The translations under genes were made by a program, and so were the position numbers. From Halomonas sp. McH1-25 (lineage in GTDB: Bacteria > Pseudomonadota > Gammaproteobacteria > Pseudomonadales > Halomonadaceae), in the NCBI RefSeq assembly GCF_022348165.1, contig NZ_JAKRFI010000006.1:185635-249634 (forward strand): a stretch of 64,000 nt of DNA. The letters run 5' to 3'. The notes under the pieces were generated by a model. The model worked only from the letters and a program-made list of their open reading frames with translations, had not been told where the DNA came from and did not search any database. This document shows, one piece after another, positions 52,500-61,112 of the stretch; position 1 is the stretch's first letter, and every line of letters begins with the position of its first letter.

Positions 52500-52534
52500 G
52501 ATCGGTCTCCCAAGTGGATGATTGGCCTCGAGCC

Positions 52535-53659
52535 TCAACCGTCCTTGCGGCGGTAATGGCTCAGCTTGTCTTCATCGAGGGTGATGCCCAGTCCCGGCCC
52601 CTTGGGCAGCTCGACCCCGAACTCCTGATAACGCAGCGGCTCGGCAACGATGTCGTCCTTAAGCAGCAGCGGGCCGAACATCTCGGTGCCCCAGGCCAGG
52701 GTGTCGAGGGTCGCCCAGGCATGCAGCGAGGCGGCGGTGCCGAGCGTGCCTTCGAGCATGGTGCCGCCGTAGAGACCGATACCTGCCGACTGGGCTACAT
52801 GCGCCAGCTCGAGCGCTCCGCACGGCCCGCCGGACTTGGCGATCTTCAGGGCATAGGCACCGCTGAAGCCGTCCGCGGCCAGCGTGAAAGCGTCACGTGC
52901 GTCCTGGATTGCCTCGTCGGCGAGCATCGGCACCTGGAAGCGCTTCGACAGGCGAACCAGGCCGGCGAACTCCCGCGCCGGAATGGCCTGCTCGATCAGC
53001 TCGATGCCAGCGTCTTGCAGGGCGGCGATACCGCGTACCGCCGTGGCCTCGTCCCAGGCCTGATTGACGTCGACGCGAACGCTGGCGCGGTCACCCAGGG
53101 CCGCCTTGATGGCCGCTACGTGACGTACGTCGTCGTCGACGGCATTGGCGCCGATCTTGAGCTTGAAATCGCAGTGGCGACGGTCGTCGAGGCGCTGGAA
53201 GGCTTCGTCGATGTCCTTGCGGGTATCGCCGCTGGCCAGGGTCCACAGTACCGGCAAGTGCTCGCGCTGCGCCCCGCCGAGCAACGCGGCCACGGAGAGC
53301 CCCAGGCGCTTGCCCTGGGCATCGAGCAGCGCAGTTTCCAGCGCCGACTTGGCGATGGCGTTGCCGCGCACATGGCGATTCATGCGTGTCCGCAGCAGAT
53401 TGATATTGGCCGACGGCTGGCCGATGAGCAGCGGTGTCAGGTAGGTATCGATGTTGCGCTTGATGCTTTCCGGGCTCTCCGGACCGTAGCTCAGTCCACC
53501 GATGGTGGTGCCCTCGCCCAGCCCCTCGATGCCATCGGAGTGGCGCATGCGTACGATGACCAGCGTCTGGCAGGCCATGGTGGTCATCGACAGCTTGTGC
53601 GGCCGGATGGTCGGCAAGTCGACCAGATGGGTTTCGATGGTGTCGATCACGGCGGACAT
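52535..53659 (-). CDS. catB: Muconate cycloisomerase
   Basis: 374-residue enolase-superfamily enzyme. Catalytic Lys in FKLKIGANA (about residues 167-175), metal ligands Asp in VDVNQAWDE (about 198-206), Glu in ELIEQAIP and Asp in LADEAIQD follow in order. It closes cis,cis-muconate to (+)-muconolactone. GGGAGCC lies upstream of the ATG at 53659. It is the first gene of the nine-gene minus-strand cat-ben cluster and is divergent from catR. Confidence 0.95.
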   Translation of the reverse strand: MSAVIDTIETHLVDLPTIRPHKLSMTTMACQTLVIVRMRHSDGIEGLGEGTTIGGLSYGPESPESIKRNIDTYLTPLLIGQPSANINLLRTRMNRHVRGNAIAKSALETALLDAQGKRLGLSVAALLGGAQREHLPVLWTLASGDTRKDIDEAFQRLDDRRHCDFKLKIGANAVDDDVRHVAAIKAALGDRASVRVDVNQAWDEATAVRGIAALQDAGIELIEQAIPAREFAGLVRLSKRFQVPMLADEAIQDARDAFTLAADGFSGAYALKIAKSGGPCGALELAHVAQSAGIGLYGGTMLEGTLGTAASLHAWATLDTLAWGTEMFGPLLLKDDIVAEPLRYQEFGVELPKGPGLGITLDEDKLSHYRRKDG

Positions 53660-53764
53660 GCGTGGCTCCCGAATAGCGCCCTGTGATGGATTGAAGGCAG
53701 TTTGATTGCGCGCCGGAGGGGAAACCAATATCGTTTGGGTGTCCTGCCATACCCAGGAGGTATC
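53660..53764. promoter_or_regulatory. catB-catR divergent promoter with ATAC-N7-GTAT site
   Basis: The 105-base gap contains ATAC-CCAGGAG-GTAT at 53749-53763, which matches the consensus (ATAC-N7-GTAT) bound by CatM/BenM, close relatives of this CatR. The site contains the catR Shine-Dalgarno sequence itself, so binding would repress catR directly. A second symmetrical element, ACCAAT-ATCG-TTTGGGT (53733-53749, imperfect), lies just upstream and could be the activation half. Confidence 0.65.
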
Positions 53765-54667
53765 ATGGAACTGCGTCACTTGCGCTATTTCTGCGTCGTG
53801 GCCGATGAGCTGAACCTGACCCGGGCGGCGCAGCGCCTACACATGGCCCAGCCGCCCTTAACAAGGCAAATCAAGCAGTTGGAAGACGAAATTGGCGTTA
53901 CGCTGTTCGAGAGGAGTCGACGCGGGCTGACCCTGACCACGGCGGGCCAGTTCTTCTATGAGCATACCTTGCAGGTAATGGAAAAACTCGACACGACAGT
54001 CACGGCTACCCGGCGCATTGCGCGCAGTAACCTGTTGATGTTCGGGATAGGTTTCGTCCCTTCGCTGTTCTATGGCCAACTGCCGCTGCTGGTACGCGGT
54101 TTGAGACAAAAGGATAATGTCGAGCTGTCGCTGGTCGAGCTGACCACGGTGCAACAGATCCAGGCGCTCAAGGCCGGACGCATCGACATCGGTTTCGGCC
54201 GCCTGCAGATCGACGATCCGGACGTGGAGCAGGAGATCCTGTTCGAGGAGCCGATCATCGCCGCGCTGCCGGCCGGGCATCCCTTGGAAAACAGCCAGCC
54301 GACCCTGGCCGAGCTGGCCAGGTATCCACTGATTCTGTTTCCGGCATCGCCCAGGCCGAGCCTTGCCGACGTCACGCTGGGTCTGTTCCGGCGCCGCGGG
54401 CTCAAGGTCAGCGTGGCTCAGGAGGCCAACGAACTGCAGACGGCACTCGGCCTGGTGGCCTCGGACCTGGGTATCACCCTGGTCCCCGAGCAGGTCGGTC
54501 GGCTCAAGCGCGACAACATCGTCTACGTGCCGCTCGCCGAGAAGCACATCACCACGCCGATCATCTGCAGTCGCCGCCGCGGCGAGCCGCCCTCGCCGGT
54601 CATGCAGGAGGCCAATGCCATCCTCGAGGTTCTGGTCGAGAACCGACGCAGCGGCCGATACCCCTGA
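53765..54667 (+). CDS. catR: LysR-type regulator of catechol/benzoate genes, CatR/CatM/BenM-like
   Basis: 300 residues. The N-terminal winged helix MELRHLRYFCVVADELNLTR with LHMAQPPLTRQIKQLEDEIG is followed by an effector domain (FGIGFVPSLFYGQLPLLVRG, KAGRIDIGFGRLQIDDPDV) that matches CatM/BenM. Such regulators activate cat and ben genes in response to cis,cis-muconate or benzoate. It is divergent from catB; AGGAGG precedes the ATG. In the absence of another ben regulator in the window, it probably controls the whole cat-ben run. Confidence 0.92.
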   Translation: MELRHLRYFCVVADELNLTRAAQRLHMAQPPLTRQIKQLEDEIGVTLFERSRRGLTLTTAGQFFYEHTLQVMEKLDTTVTATRRIARSNLLMFGIGFVPSLFYGQLPLLVRGLRQKDNVELSLVELTTVQQIQALKAGRIDIGFGRLQIDDPDVEQEILFEEPIIAALPAGHPLENSQPTLAELARYPLILFPASPRPSLADVTLGLFRRRGLKVSVAQEANELQTALGLVASDLGITLVPEQVGRLKRDNIVYVPLAEKHITTPIICSRRRGEPPSPVMQEANAILEVLVENRRSGRYP

Positions 54668-54804
54668 CAAGACGTGTCCATGACTCGATATGAACTATCG
54701 ATGTCGGACCGGAAACGGTGCCAACCAATAGGTGACCATGACGCGTCTGCCTTACGATGACAGACGGGAGCATTGCCTGAACCAACTAACAGAGGAGCCT
54801 CGCA

Positions 54805-55545
54805 GTGGCAGGATGGGTTTATTGGCTGGACCTGGCGGGCGTGATCGTCTTTGCGCTCTCGGGAGTGATCATTGCCTGCCGCTCGAGGATGGACCCCTTC
54901 GGCATGCTGGTGCTGGCGGCAGTGACCGGCATCGGCGGCGGCACGCTACGCGATCTGCTGCTCGGCGTGCGCCCGGTGTTCTGGGTCAACGAGCCGACCT
55001 ACCTGTGGGTGATCATCGTCACCGTCACGCTATCGATCGTGGGCTTTCATTACATTCACCGGCTGTCGCGCGTCGTGCTGCCGGTGCTGGATGCCTTCGG
55101 CCTGGCGCTGTTCTCGATCATCGGTGCCCACAAGGCGCTGACGCTGGGCCATGCCGGTATCGTCGCGGTGCTGATGGGGCTATTGACCGGCGTTGCGGGC
55201 GGCATGCTGCGCGACGTCCTGGCCCGTCGCGTGCCGATGGTCCTGCGTCAGGAAATCTACGCCACCGCCTCCATCGCGGGCGCCTGCACCTACGTCGTGC
55301 TGAGCGACCTGGCTATCCATGCCTACCTGACCAGTACCCTGGGCATTCTAGTGACTCTGGGATTGCGCCTGAGCGCCATCTATTGGCACCTTTCCCTGCC
55401 GGTGTTTGCCTGGATCACCACACCATCCGCGCCAGCGCCGCCCCAAGCCGCTGACGACGCGACCGGGACAGGCAACGAACCGCTCAGTCAACGCCGCTCG
55501 AAAACTCGCGTGCGCATGATTCCCCCGGGACGGCGTCGCAGATAA
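54805..55545 (+). CDS. Trimeric intracellular cation channel (TRIC/UPF0126) family membrane protein
   Basis: 246 residues. Two repeated halves each of three membrane segments are visible. The first holds DPFGMLVLAAVTGIGGGTLRD (about residues 30-50) and the second HAGIVAVLMGLLTGVAGGMLRD (about 115-136). The repeated GxGGG/AGGMLRD motif is diagnostic. Bacterial members form K+-permeable trimers. An unusual polar, basic tail of ~45 residues follows (ending GRRRR). The start is GTG at 54805, with AGAGGAG eight bases upstream. It is not linked by function to its neighbours. Confidence 0.88.
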   Translation: MAGWVYWLDLAGVIVFALSGVIIACRSRMDPFGMLVLAAVTGIGGGTLRDLLLGVRPVFWVNEPTYLWVIIVTVTLSIVGFHYIHRLSRVVLPVLDAFGLALFSIIGAHKALTLGHAGIVAVLMGLLTGVAGGMLRDVLARRVPMVLRQEIYATASIAGACTYVVLSDLAIHAYLTSTLGILVTLGLRLSAIYWHLSLPVFAWITTPSAPAPPQAADDATGTGNEPLSQRRSKTRVRMIPPGRRRR

Positions 55546-55570
55546 CTTCGTCCGGCATCACGACGAAAAA

Positions 55571-55596
55571 CGCCGCCACCCTCTCGGGTGGCGGCG
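55571..55596. terminator. Shared terminator between TRIC-type gene and ilvE
   Basis: CGCCGCCACCC (55571-55581), TCTC, GGGTGGCGGCG (55586-55596): a perfect 11-bp stem between converging genes. AAAAA precedes it (55566-55570) for the minus strand, and TCTTGTCC follows for the plus strand, so it can end both transcripts. Confidence 0.85.
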
Positions 55597-55625
55597 TCTT
55601 GTCCTGGTCTTGCGTTCGAGAATGA

Positions 55626-56726
55626 TCAGGCCAGGCGCGTTAACCAGCCATGAACGTCTTCACTGCGTCCGTACTGGATATCCAGCAATTGCTTGCGCAG
55701 GGAGCGGCCGACTTCGCCCCCATTCTCGCTGGTACAGACGATGCGCTCGTGCTCGCTGACCAGCTGGCCGATCGGTGTGATGACGGCAGCCGTGCCGCAG
55801 GCGAAGACCTCGGTGATCTCGCCGGAGGCCACGCCCTCGCGCCACTCGTCGATGCTGATCTGGCGCTCTTCGGGCTTGAGCCCGGCATCCTTGGCCAATT
55901 GCAGTACCGAGTCGCGGGTCACACCCTCGAGGATGGTGCCGGTCAATGCCGGGGTCACGATGCGCCCGTCCTTGAACACGAAGAACAGGTTCATGCCGCC
56001 GAGTTCCTCGACCCACTTGTTCTCCACGGCATCCAGGAACGCGACCTGATCGCACTGGTGAGACTCGGCCTCCTTCTGGGCGGCCAGCGATGCCGCATAG
56101 TTGCCGCCACACTTGGCGAAGCCGGTACCGCCGGGCGCGGCACGGTTATAGGTCGAGGAGAGCCAGATCGACACGGGCTTGATGCCGCCCTTGAAATAGG
56201 AGGCGACGGGCGAAGCGATGACGTAGTAGTCGACTTCCTTGGACGGCCGCACGCCGAGAAACTTCTCGCTGGCGATCATGAACGGACGCAGGTACAGGCT
56301 CGATTCGTCGGCTTCGCTCGCCGGTGTCGGCACCCAGTCGATATCCTGGGCCACCAGGGCTTTCAGCGAGCCAACGAACGTCTCGGTGTCGAGTTCGGGT
56401 AGCGCCAGGCGACGCGCCGAGGCACGAAAGCGTGCGGCGTTCTTCTCGGGACGAAAGGCCCATACCGAGCCATCGGCGTGGCGGTAGGCCTTGATGCCCT
56501 CGAAGATTTCCTGGGCGTAGTGCAACACCGAAGCGGCAGGATCCAGCGTCAGCGGCCCGTAGGGACGCACCTCGGCGTTATGCCAGTCGTCGCTCGCCGT
56601 CCAACGCACATGCGCCATGTGGTCGGTGAAGAAACGGCCGAACCCGGGGTTGGCCAGGATTTCCTCGCGCACACGGGCATCGGTCGGGTTGGCATTCGGA
56701 ATCAAGCTAAAGCCTGCTGTGGCCAC
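55626..56726 (-). CDS. ilvE: Branched-chain amino acid aminotransferase
   Basis: 366-residue class IV aminotransferase of the longer BCAT group. The PLP lysine is in GTGFAKCGGNYAAS (about residue 200), with YLRPFMIA, VEELGGMNLFFVF and EVFACGTAAVITPI all in place. It performs the last step of Val, Leu and Ile synthesis and the first step of their breakdown. It is a house-keeping gene between two catabolic blocks, with its own terminator. Confidence 0.93.
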   Translation of the reverse strand: MATAGFSLIPNANPTDARVREEILANPGFGRFFTDHMAHVRWTASDDWHNAEVRPYGPLTLDPAASVLHYAQEIFEGIKAYRHADGSVWAFRPEKNAARFRASARRLALPELDTETFVGSLKALVAQDIDWVPTPASEADESSLYLRPFMIASEKFLGVRPSKEVDYYVIASPVASYFKGGIKPVSIWLSSTYNRAAPGGTGFAKCGGNYAASLAAQKEAESHQCDQVAFLDAVENKWVEELGGMNLFFVFKDGRIVTPALTGTILEGVTRDSVLQLAKDAGLKPEERQISIDEWREGVASGEITEVFACGTAAVITPIGQLVSEHERIVCTSENGGEVGRSLRKQLLDIQYGRSEDVHGWLTRLA

Positions 56727-56876
56727 GGGTATCGCTCTCCAGTACTGAATGGCGGAAACGCTGAAATTCGGCGTGAACTAAACGCTAATCATGACACGAA
56801 TGCTCGATGCCGAGGAAGCCTGCAAGCAGTTTTGAGGAGCGGGCTAACAGGTAGCCCCTAATTCCGCCAGCCATAC

Positions 56877-56911
56877 GAAAATGCGCTGCGACCGACGGGT
56901 CGCAGCGCATT
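56877..56911 (-). terminator. Terminator after pcaG
   Basis: AATGCGCTGCGACC (56880-56893) and GGTCGCAGCGCATT (56898-56911) form a perfect 14-bp stem around GACG. On the minus strand it continues TTTCGT. It lies 22 bases beyond the pcaG stop. Confidence 0.85.
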
Positions 56912-56933
56912 CCAAGGCATCTGGCAGCGCTGT

Positions 56934-57569
56934 TCAGAAATCGAAGAACACTGTCTCGCCTTCACCACGAATACGAATGTCGAAGCGATAGCGCACCTTG
57001 CCGTTTTCGCCCTCTTCGCGTCTGGCGATCAATGTACGGCGACGGCTCTCGGACTCCACGGCATTGAGCACCGGGCAAGCCGCGTTGGCCTCGGCCTCGT
57101 CGTCGAAGTACAGGCGCGTGTTCAGTTGCATGTTGATGCCGCGGGCGAACACCGCCAGGTTGATGTGCGGCGCCATGGGCTTGCCATTCGCGGCGTTGAC
57201 GATACCCGGCTTGACGGTGATCAGCGACCACTCGCCGCCGGATTCCACCGTCGTCGCAGACCGCCCGAAGCTGTTGAACGGCTTCTCGAGATCGTAATCG
57301 CACTGGTATTCGCCGTTGGCATCGGCCTGCCAGGCCTCGATGAAGGTGTCGCGTATCAGATCGCCGCTACCGTCGATCACGCTGCCCACCACCTCGATGT
57401 GCTGGCCGTCGGCCTCTGGCGTGGCCATGCGGTTCCAGATCTCTTCCTGACGTGGCGGTAGCCCGGCAATACTCAGGGCCAGGCCGATGTGTACGTACGG
57501 CCCGGCGGTCTGCGAGGCGGTTTCACGCAGCATGAGTTCGGTGGTCGGCGTTGAGTTCGGCTGTTTCAT
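56934..57569 (-). CDS. pcaG: Protocatechuate 3,4-dioxygenase alpha subunit
   Basis: 211 residues. The intradiol fold is recognised from ETASQTAGPYVHIGLAL at the N-terminus, DTFIEAWQADANGEYQ, FNSFGRSATT and MAPHINLAVFARGIN. As usual for the alpha chain, the iron ligands are missing (for example HINL instead of HIHV). It pairs with PcaH in the cleavage of protocatechuate to 3-carboxymuconate. GAGGGGAATG lies upstream of the ATG at 57569. It lies ten bases after pcaH. Confidence 0.94.
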   Translation of the reverse strand: MKQPNSTPTTELMLRETASQTAGPYVHIGLALSIAGLPPRQEEIWNRMATPEADGQHIEVVGSVIDGSGDLIRDTFIEAWQADANGEYQCDYDLEKPFNSFGRSATTVESGGEWSLITVKPGIVNAANGKPMAPHINLAVFARGINMQLNTRLYFDDEAEANAACPVLNAVESESRRRTLIARREEGENGKVRYRFDIRIRGEGETVFFDF

Positions 57570-57579
57570 GACATTCCCC

Positions 57580-58314
57580 TCACACGTTCTCGAAGTAGGT
57601 CTGCAGTTCGCCACGCGTCACGATGTCGAAGCGATAGGCCAGGCTATCCATCGGCCGGCTATGGGCCATGTCGAGGCGACCGACCATGGTCTGCACGGCT
57701 TCCGGGTCGTTGAGGGTGCGCACGATGGGGCAGATCGGAATCAGCGGATCGCCTTCGAAGTACATCTGGGTAATCAGACGTGTGGAAATCGACGGTCCCA
57801 TCACCGAGACGTGGATATGCGACGGACGCCAGGTGTTGATGCCGTTCGGCCACGGGTAAGGACCGGGCTTGATGGTGCGGAAACGGTACCAGCCATCCTC
57901 GTCGGTCAGGCAACGGCCCACCCCGCCGAAGTTGGGGTCGAGCGGCGCCAGGTACTGGTCCTTCTTGTGGCGATAACGGCCGCCGGCGTTGGCTTGCCAC
58001 ATCTCGACCAGGGTGTGCGGCACCGGCTTGCCGAACTGGTCGGTGACGCGACCGAACATGATGATGCGCTCACCCACCGGCAAACCGTCCTGGCCGTTAC
58101 CCTCGCGGTAATTGAGCAGCAGGTCGTTGTCGTGCGGTCCCATGCGCAGATGCTGGAAATCGGGTCCGCTGAGTTCGGAAATCGTCGGTGACTGCAGACT
58201 GACCAGCGGCAGGCTGGGCGAGCGGGCCACGGCCGTTTTGTAGCCGGGTGTATAGGCAACGGGATGCCAGGTGCGGTCGCGCTCGACGAAGCGCTTGCCC
58301 TTGTTGAGCGGCAT
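57580..58314 (-). CDS. pcaH: Protocatechuate 3,4-dioxygenase beta subunit
   Basis: 244 residues. This is the catalytic chain. The ferric ligands are Tyr in GGRYRHKKD (about 108), Tyr in PGPYPW (about 147) and the two His in [12 protein letters not shown] (about 160-162). [16 protein letters not shown] is the family hallmark. AAGGAG lies just upstream of the ATG at 58314. The promoter region contains a PcaQ-type site at 58399-58418. Genes for the later steps (pcaB, pcaC, pcaD) are not in the window. Confidence 0.95.
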   Translation of the reverse strand: MPLNKGKRFVERDRTWHPVAYTPGYKTAVARSPSLPLVSLQSPTISELSGPDFQHLRMGPHDNDLLLNYREGNGQDGLPVGERIIMFGRVTDQFGKPVPHTLVEMWQANAGGRYRHKKDQYLAPLDPNFGGVGRCLTDEDGWYRFRTIKPGPYPWPNGINTWRPSHIHVSVMGPSISTRLITQMYFEGDPLIPICPIVRTLNDPEAVQTMVGRLDMAHSRPMDSLAYRFDIVTRGELQTYFENV

Positions 58315-58398
58315 GGGGTTATCTCCTTTGAGTGCCTTTGTTATGCGGCACATTGTCGCCCACTGGGGAGATTAACCAAGTGAAAAGTCACCCATCTT

Positions 58399-58418
58399 AC
58401 ATAACCTATGGGTTATGT
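58399..58418. promoter_or_regulatory. PcaQ-type operator upstream of pcaH
   Basis: ACATAACC (58399-58406), TATG, GGTTATGT (58411-58418) is a perfect palindrome and contains ATAACC-N4-GGTTA, the published PcaQ recognition pattern in rhizobia (ATAACC-N4-GGTTAA). It lies 85 bases upstream of the pcaH start, a normal activator distance. The pcaQ-like gene is at 60187-61110. Confidence 0.8.
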
Positions 58419-58516
58419 CCTATCCGGATCATGCCGTTCGGCCTGCCCGTCCAACGCAACTATTTCATGGCGTCACGGTCAGTAACGCGTATACGGTTCT
58501 ACCCCGGAGTTCTGCC

Positions 58517-59521
58517 ATGCTGATCCGCTCACGCCACCGCCTTTCCCTTGGCGAGAACGACGTCACCCCCGAGTCGATCTATCTGTCGCGTCGCAAGTTT
58601 ATGAGCGGTGTCGTCGGGCTAGGGCTGGCAGCCAGTCTGCCGCGTGCCGCCCTGGCCGGCCCCGACTACGAAGACGTAACCAAGGCAAAAGGCCCCGAAT
58701 GGTTCGAGGCCCAGTTGGCCGACACCCGCTGGAACGCGATCACGGCAGAGGACAAGGTCACGCCGTTCGACGATGCGACCCACTACAACAACTTCTACGA
58801 GTTCGGCAGCGACAAGAGCGACCCGGCGCGCTATGCCGGTCAGCTCAAGACCGTGCCGTGGACGGTGGCCGTAGACGGCGAGGTGGGCAAGCCTGGCCAG
58901 TATGCGCTCGAGGATCTGATTACGCCGAGTCGCTTCGAGGAGCGCATCTATCGACTGCGCTGCGTCGAGGCCTGGTCGATGGTGATCCCCTGGCTGGGCA
59001 TTCCTCTGGCCGATGTGATCAAGCGTGCCGAGCCTACCGGCAAGGCCAAGTACGTGCGCTTCGAAACACTCGAGGACCCCAAGCAGATGCCCGGTCAGGC
59101 ATCGCGTTTCGGACTGATCGACTGGCCCTATCGCGAAGGCCTGCGCATGGATGAGGCAATGCATCCGCTCGCCTTCCTGGCCGTCGGCATGTACGGACGC
59201 GTGCTGCCCAACCAGAACGGGGCGCCGCTCCGCCTGGTAGTCCCCTGGAAGTACGGCTTCAAGAGCATCAAATCGATCGTACGCGTCTCGCTGGTCGAGT
59301 CCCAGCCCGAGACGTCGTGGCACATGCTGGCCCCCAACGAGTACGGCTTCTATGCCAACGTCAATCCCGAGGTCGACCATCCGCGCTGGAGCCAGGCTAC
59401 CGAACGCCGCCTACCCAACAGCCTGTTCAATCCCAACGTCATCGACACCCTGCCTTTCAACGGCTATGCCGAGGAGGTCGCAGGGCTCTATCAGGGCATG
59501 GATCTACGGAAGTTCTATTGA
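58517..59521 (+). CDS. msrP: Periplasmic methionine-sulfoxide reductase, molybdopterin subunit
   Basis: 334 residues with a twin-arginine signal ([14 protein letters not shown], about residues 25-38, cleaved near ALA-GP). The sulfite-oxidase-fold body has the molybdenum-ligand Cys in [14 protein letters not shown] (about 157). [17 protein letters not shown] and [11 protein letters not shown] sequences are typical of MsrP/YedY. It repairs oxidised methionines of periplasmic proteins using electrons from MsrQ. CGGAG lies nine bases before the ATG. It is divergent from pcaH and overlaps msrQ by one base. Confidence 0.93.
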   Translation: MLIRSRHRLSLGENDVTPESIYLSRRKFMSGVVGLGLAASLPRAALAGPDYEDVTKAKGPEWFEAQLADTRWNAITAEDKVTPFDDATHYNNFYEFGSDKSDPARYAGQLKTVPWTVAVDGEVGKPGQYALEDLITPSRFEERIYRLRCVEAWSMVIPWLGIPLADVIKRAEPTGKAKYVRFETLEDPKQMPGQASRFGLIDWPYREGLRMDEAMHPLAFLAVGMYGRVLPNQNGAPLRLVVPWKYGFKSIKSIVRVSLVESQPETSWHMLAPNEYGFYANVNPEVDHPRWSQATERRLPNSLFNPNVIDTLPFNGYAEEVAGLYQGMDLRKFY

Positions 59522-60150
59522 TGGCAGGACAATCCCGGCACATTCTCGCCTGGCGTCTGCTGGTCTTCGTGGCTGCGCTAGCGCCGATCCTCTGGTGGTC
59601 CTACCACGTCGCAATCGGCGCTGCAGGACCCGAGCCCGGACGCTACCTGCTGCTCAATCTGGGCCAGGGCGCACTCATCCTGCTGCTGTGCACGTTGAGC
59701 CTGACGCCACTGACGCGGCTGACACGTTGGAAGGGCTTCAGCGTGATCCGCCGCCAGTTGGGGTTGTGGACGTTCGGCTACGGCGTGCTGCACCTGCTCT
59801 GCTACCTGCTGTTCATCCTCGGACTCAACTGGACGGCACTCGGCGAGGACCTGCAGAAGCGTCCCTACATCATCGTTGGCGCCCTGGCACTGCTGATCCT
59901 GCTGGCCCTGGCAGTGACCTCCAACCGCTACGCCATGCGCAAATTGGGCAAGCGCTGGAAGCCACTGCACAAGGCGGTCTATCTGGTGTTGGCGCTGGTG
60001 CTACTGCATTTCCTGTGGATCGTACGCGCGGACCTGACGGAGTGGAGCGTTTACGCCGCGGTTGCCTTGGCGCTGATGCTACTGCGCATCCCCACGGTCG
60101 CCCGACGCCTGTCGCGGCTAGGTGGGCAAATGAGGCATGTCCGAGCCTGA
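59521..60150 (+). CDS. msrQ: Heme-binding membrane subunit of MsrPQ
   Basis: 209 residues, about six membrane helices. Conserved histidines likely to bind heme b are in [13 protein letters not shown] (about residue 99), [10 protein letters not shown] (about 156) and LLHFLWIV (about 170). [10 protein letters not shown] is family-typical. It passes electrons from the quinone pool or flavin reductase to MsrP. It starts on the last base of the msrP stop (TGATG). Confidence 0.92.
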   Translation: MAGQSRHILAWRLLVFVAALAPILWWSYHVAIGAAGPEPGRYLLLNLGQGALILLLCTLSLTPLTRLTRWKGFSVIRRQLGLWTFGYGVLHLLCYLLFILGLNWTALGEDLQKRPYIIVGALALLILLALAVTSNRYAMRKLGKRWKPLHKAVYLVLALVLLHFLWIVRADLTEWSVYAAVALALMLLRIPTVARRLSRLGGQMRHVRA

Positions 60151-60186
60151 CCCGGCTCGATCAACGCATTATCTTGAAACGAATGC

Positions 60187-61110
60187 TCAGGGGTCGCGCT
60201 TGCCCGCCAGGTTCCGCAACTGCTCGATCAGGCGTTCGGCCGCCGGCGATAACGCCCGGGTCGCATTGATGCACAACCCGACCGAGCCGCCATGTGCCTC
60301 GATATCGATAGGCAAGCGGATCAGGCGTCCCTCGGCCAGATCGCTGCGCACGGCATCCAGCGGCGCGACCCACAACGCGTCGGTGCGCTGCACGTAGCGG
60401 CGGCTCAAGGTCAGCGATAGCGTTTCCAGTGCGATGGGCGGCGGCGGGCCGCCCTGCTCGACCCAGAAGCGTTCGACCTGCTCGCGCAGCGTGGTTGGCG
60501 CCGGTGGCACCACCCAGGGATAGTCGCCCAGCAGGTCGGCACTCGACTGCGTACGCGGCAGGCTCGCCAGGGCGTGCCCGGCGCGAGCCATCAGCACCAG
60601 CGGTTCGTGGTAGAGATGCTCGAAGCTGAACCCCCGGCTCTCCCGCGCCTCGCTCATGCGCCCGACGACCAGATCCAACTCCCCCAGCCCGAGCTGCGAA
60701 AGCAGATAGGCACTCGGCCCCGAATGCACTTGTAGACGTATGTCGGGAAAGTGTTCATGCAACGCCTGGGCGGCCTGCGGCAGCAGCCCCTCCTCCACCG
60801 TCGACAGTGCGCCGATCCGCACCACTGCTTCGCCACTTGCCGGCTGGCGTACGGCGGCCAGTCCCTCCTGGAGCAGATTGATTGCCGGCCCGGCGTGACG
60901 CAGCAGGGCCATGCCCGAGGGAGTCAGCGTTACCCCACGTGGCCCGCGCTCGAACAATGATGCGGCGACCGCCTCTTCCAGTTCACGGATGGTCTTGGAC
61001 ATGGCCGGCTGGGTAATGGCCAGGGTATCGGCCGCCCGGGCGAAACTGCGCTGCCGGGCGACTTCCAGAAAGGCCTGCAAATGACGCAGCTTGATGCGAG
61101 GGTTGAGCAT
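60187..61110 (-). CDS. pcaQ: LysR-type activator of pca genes, PcaQ-like
   Basis: 307 residues. PRIKLRHLQAFLEVARQRSF and LAITQPAMSKTIRELEEAV in the N-terminal winged helix, then VVRIGALSTVEEGLLPQA in the effector domain, match PcaQ of the alpha/gammaproteobacterial type. PcaQ activates protocatechuate 3,4-cleavage genes in response to 3-carboxymuconate. Its expected site lies upstream of pcaH at 58399-58418, two kb away beyond msrPQ. It starts two bases after the MFS gene stop, so the two are co-transcribed. Confidence 0.88.
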   Translation of the reverse strand: MLNPRIKLRHLQAFLEVARQRSFARAADTLAITQPAMSKTIRELEEAVAASLFERGPRGVTLTPSGMALLRHAGPAINLLQEGLAAVRQPASGEAVVRIGALSTVEEGLLPQAAQALHEHFPDIRLQVHSGPSAYLLSQLGLGELDLVVGRMSEARESRGFSFEHLYHEPLVLMARAGHALASLPRTQSSADLLGDYPWVVPPAPTTLREQVERFWVEQGGPPPPIALETLSLTLSRRYVQRTDALWVAPLDAVRSDLAEGRLIRLPIDIEAHGGSVGLCINATRALSPAAERLIEQLRNLAGKRDP

Positions 61111-61112
61111 GA

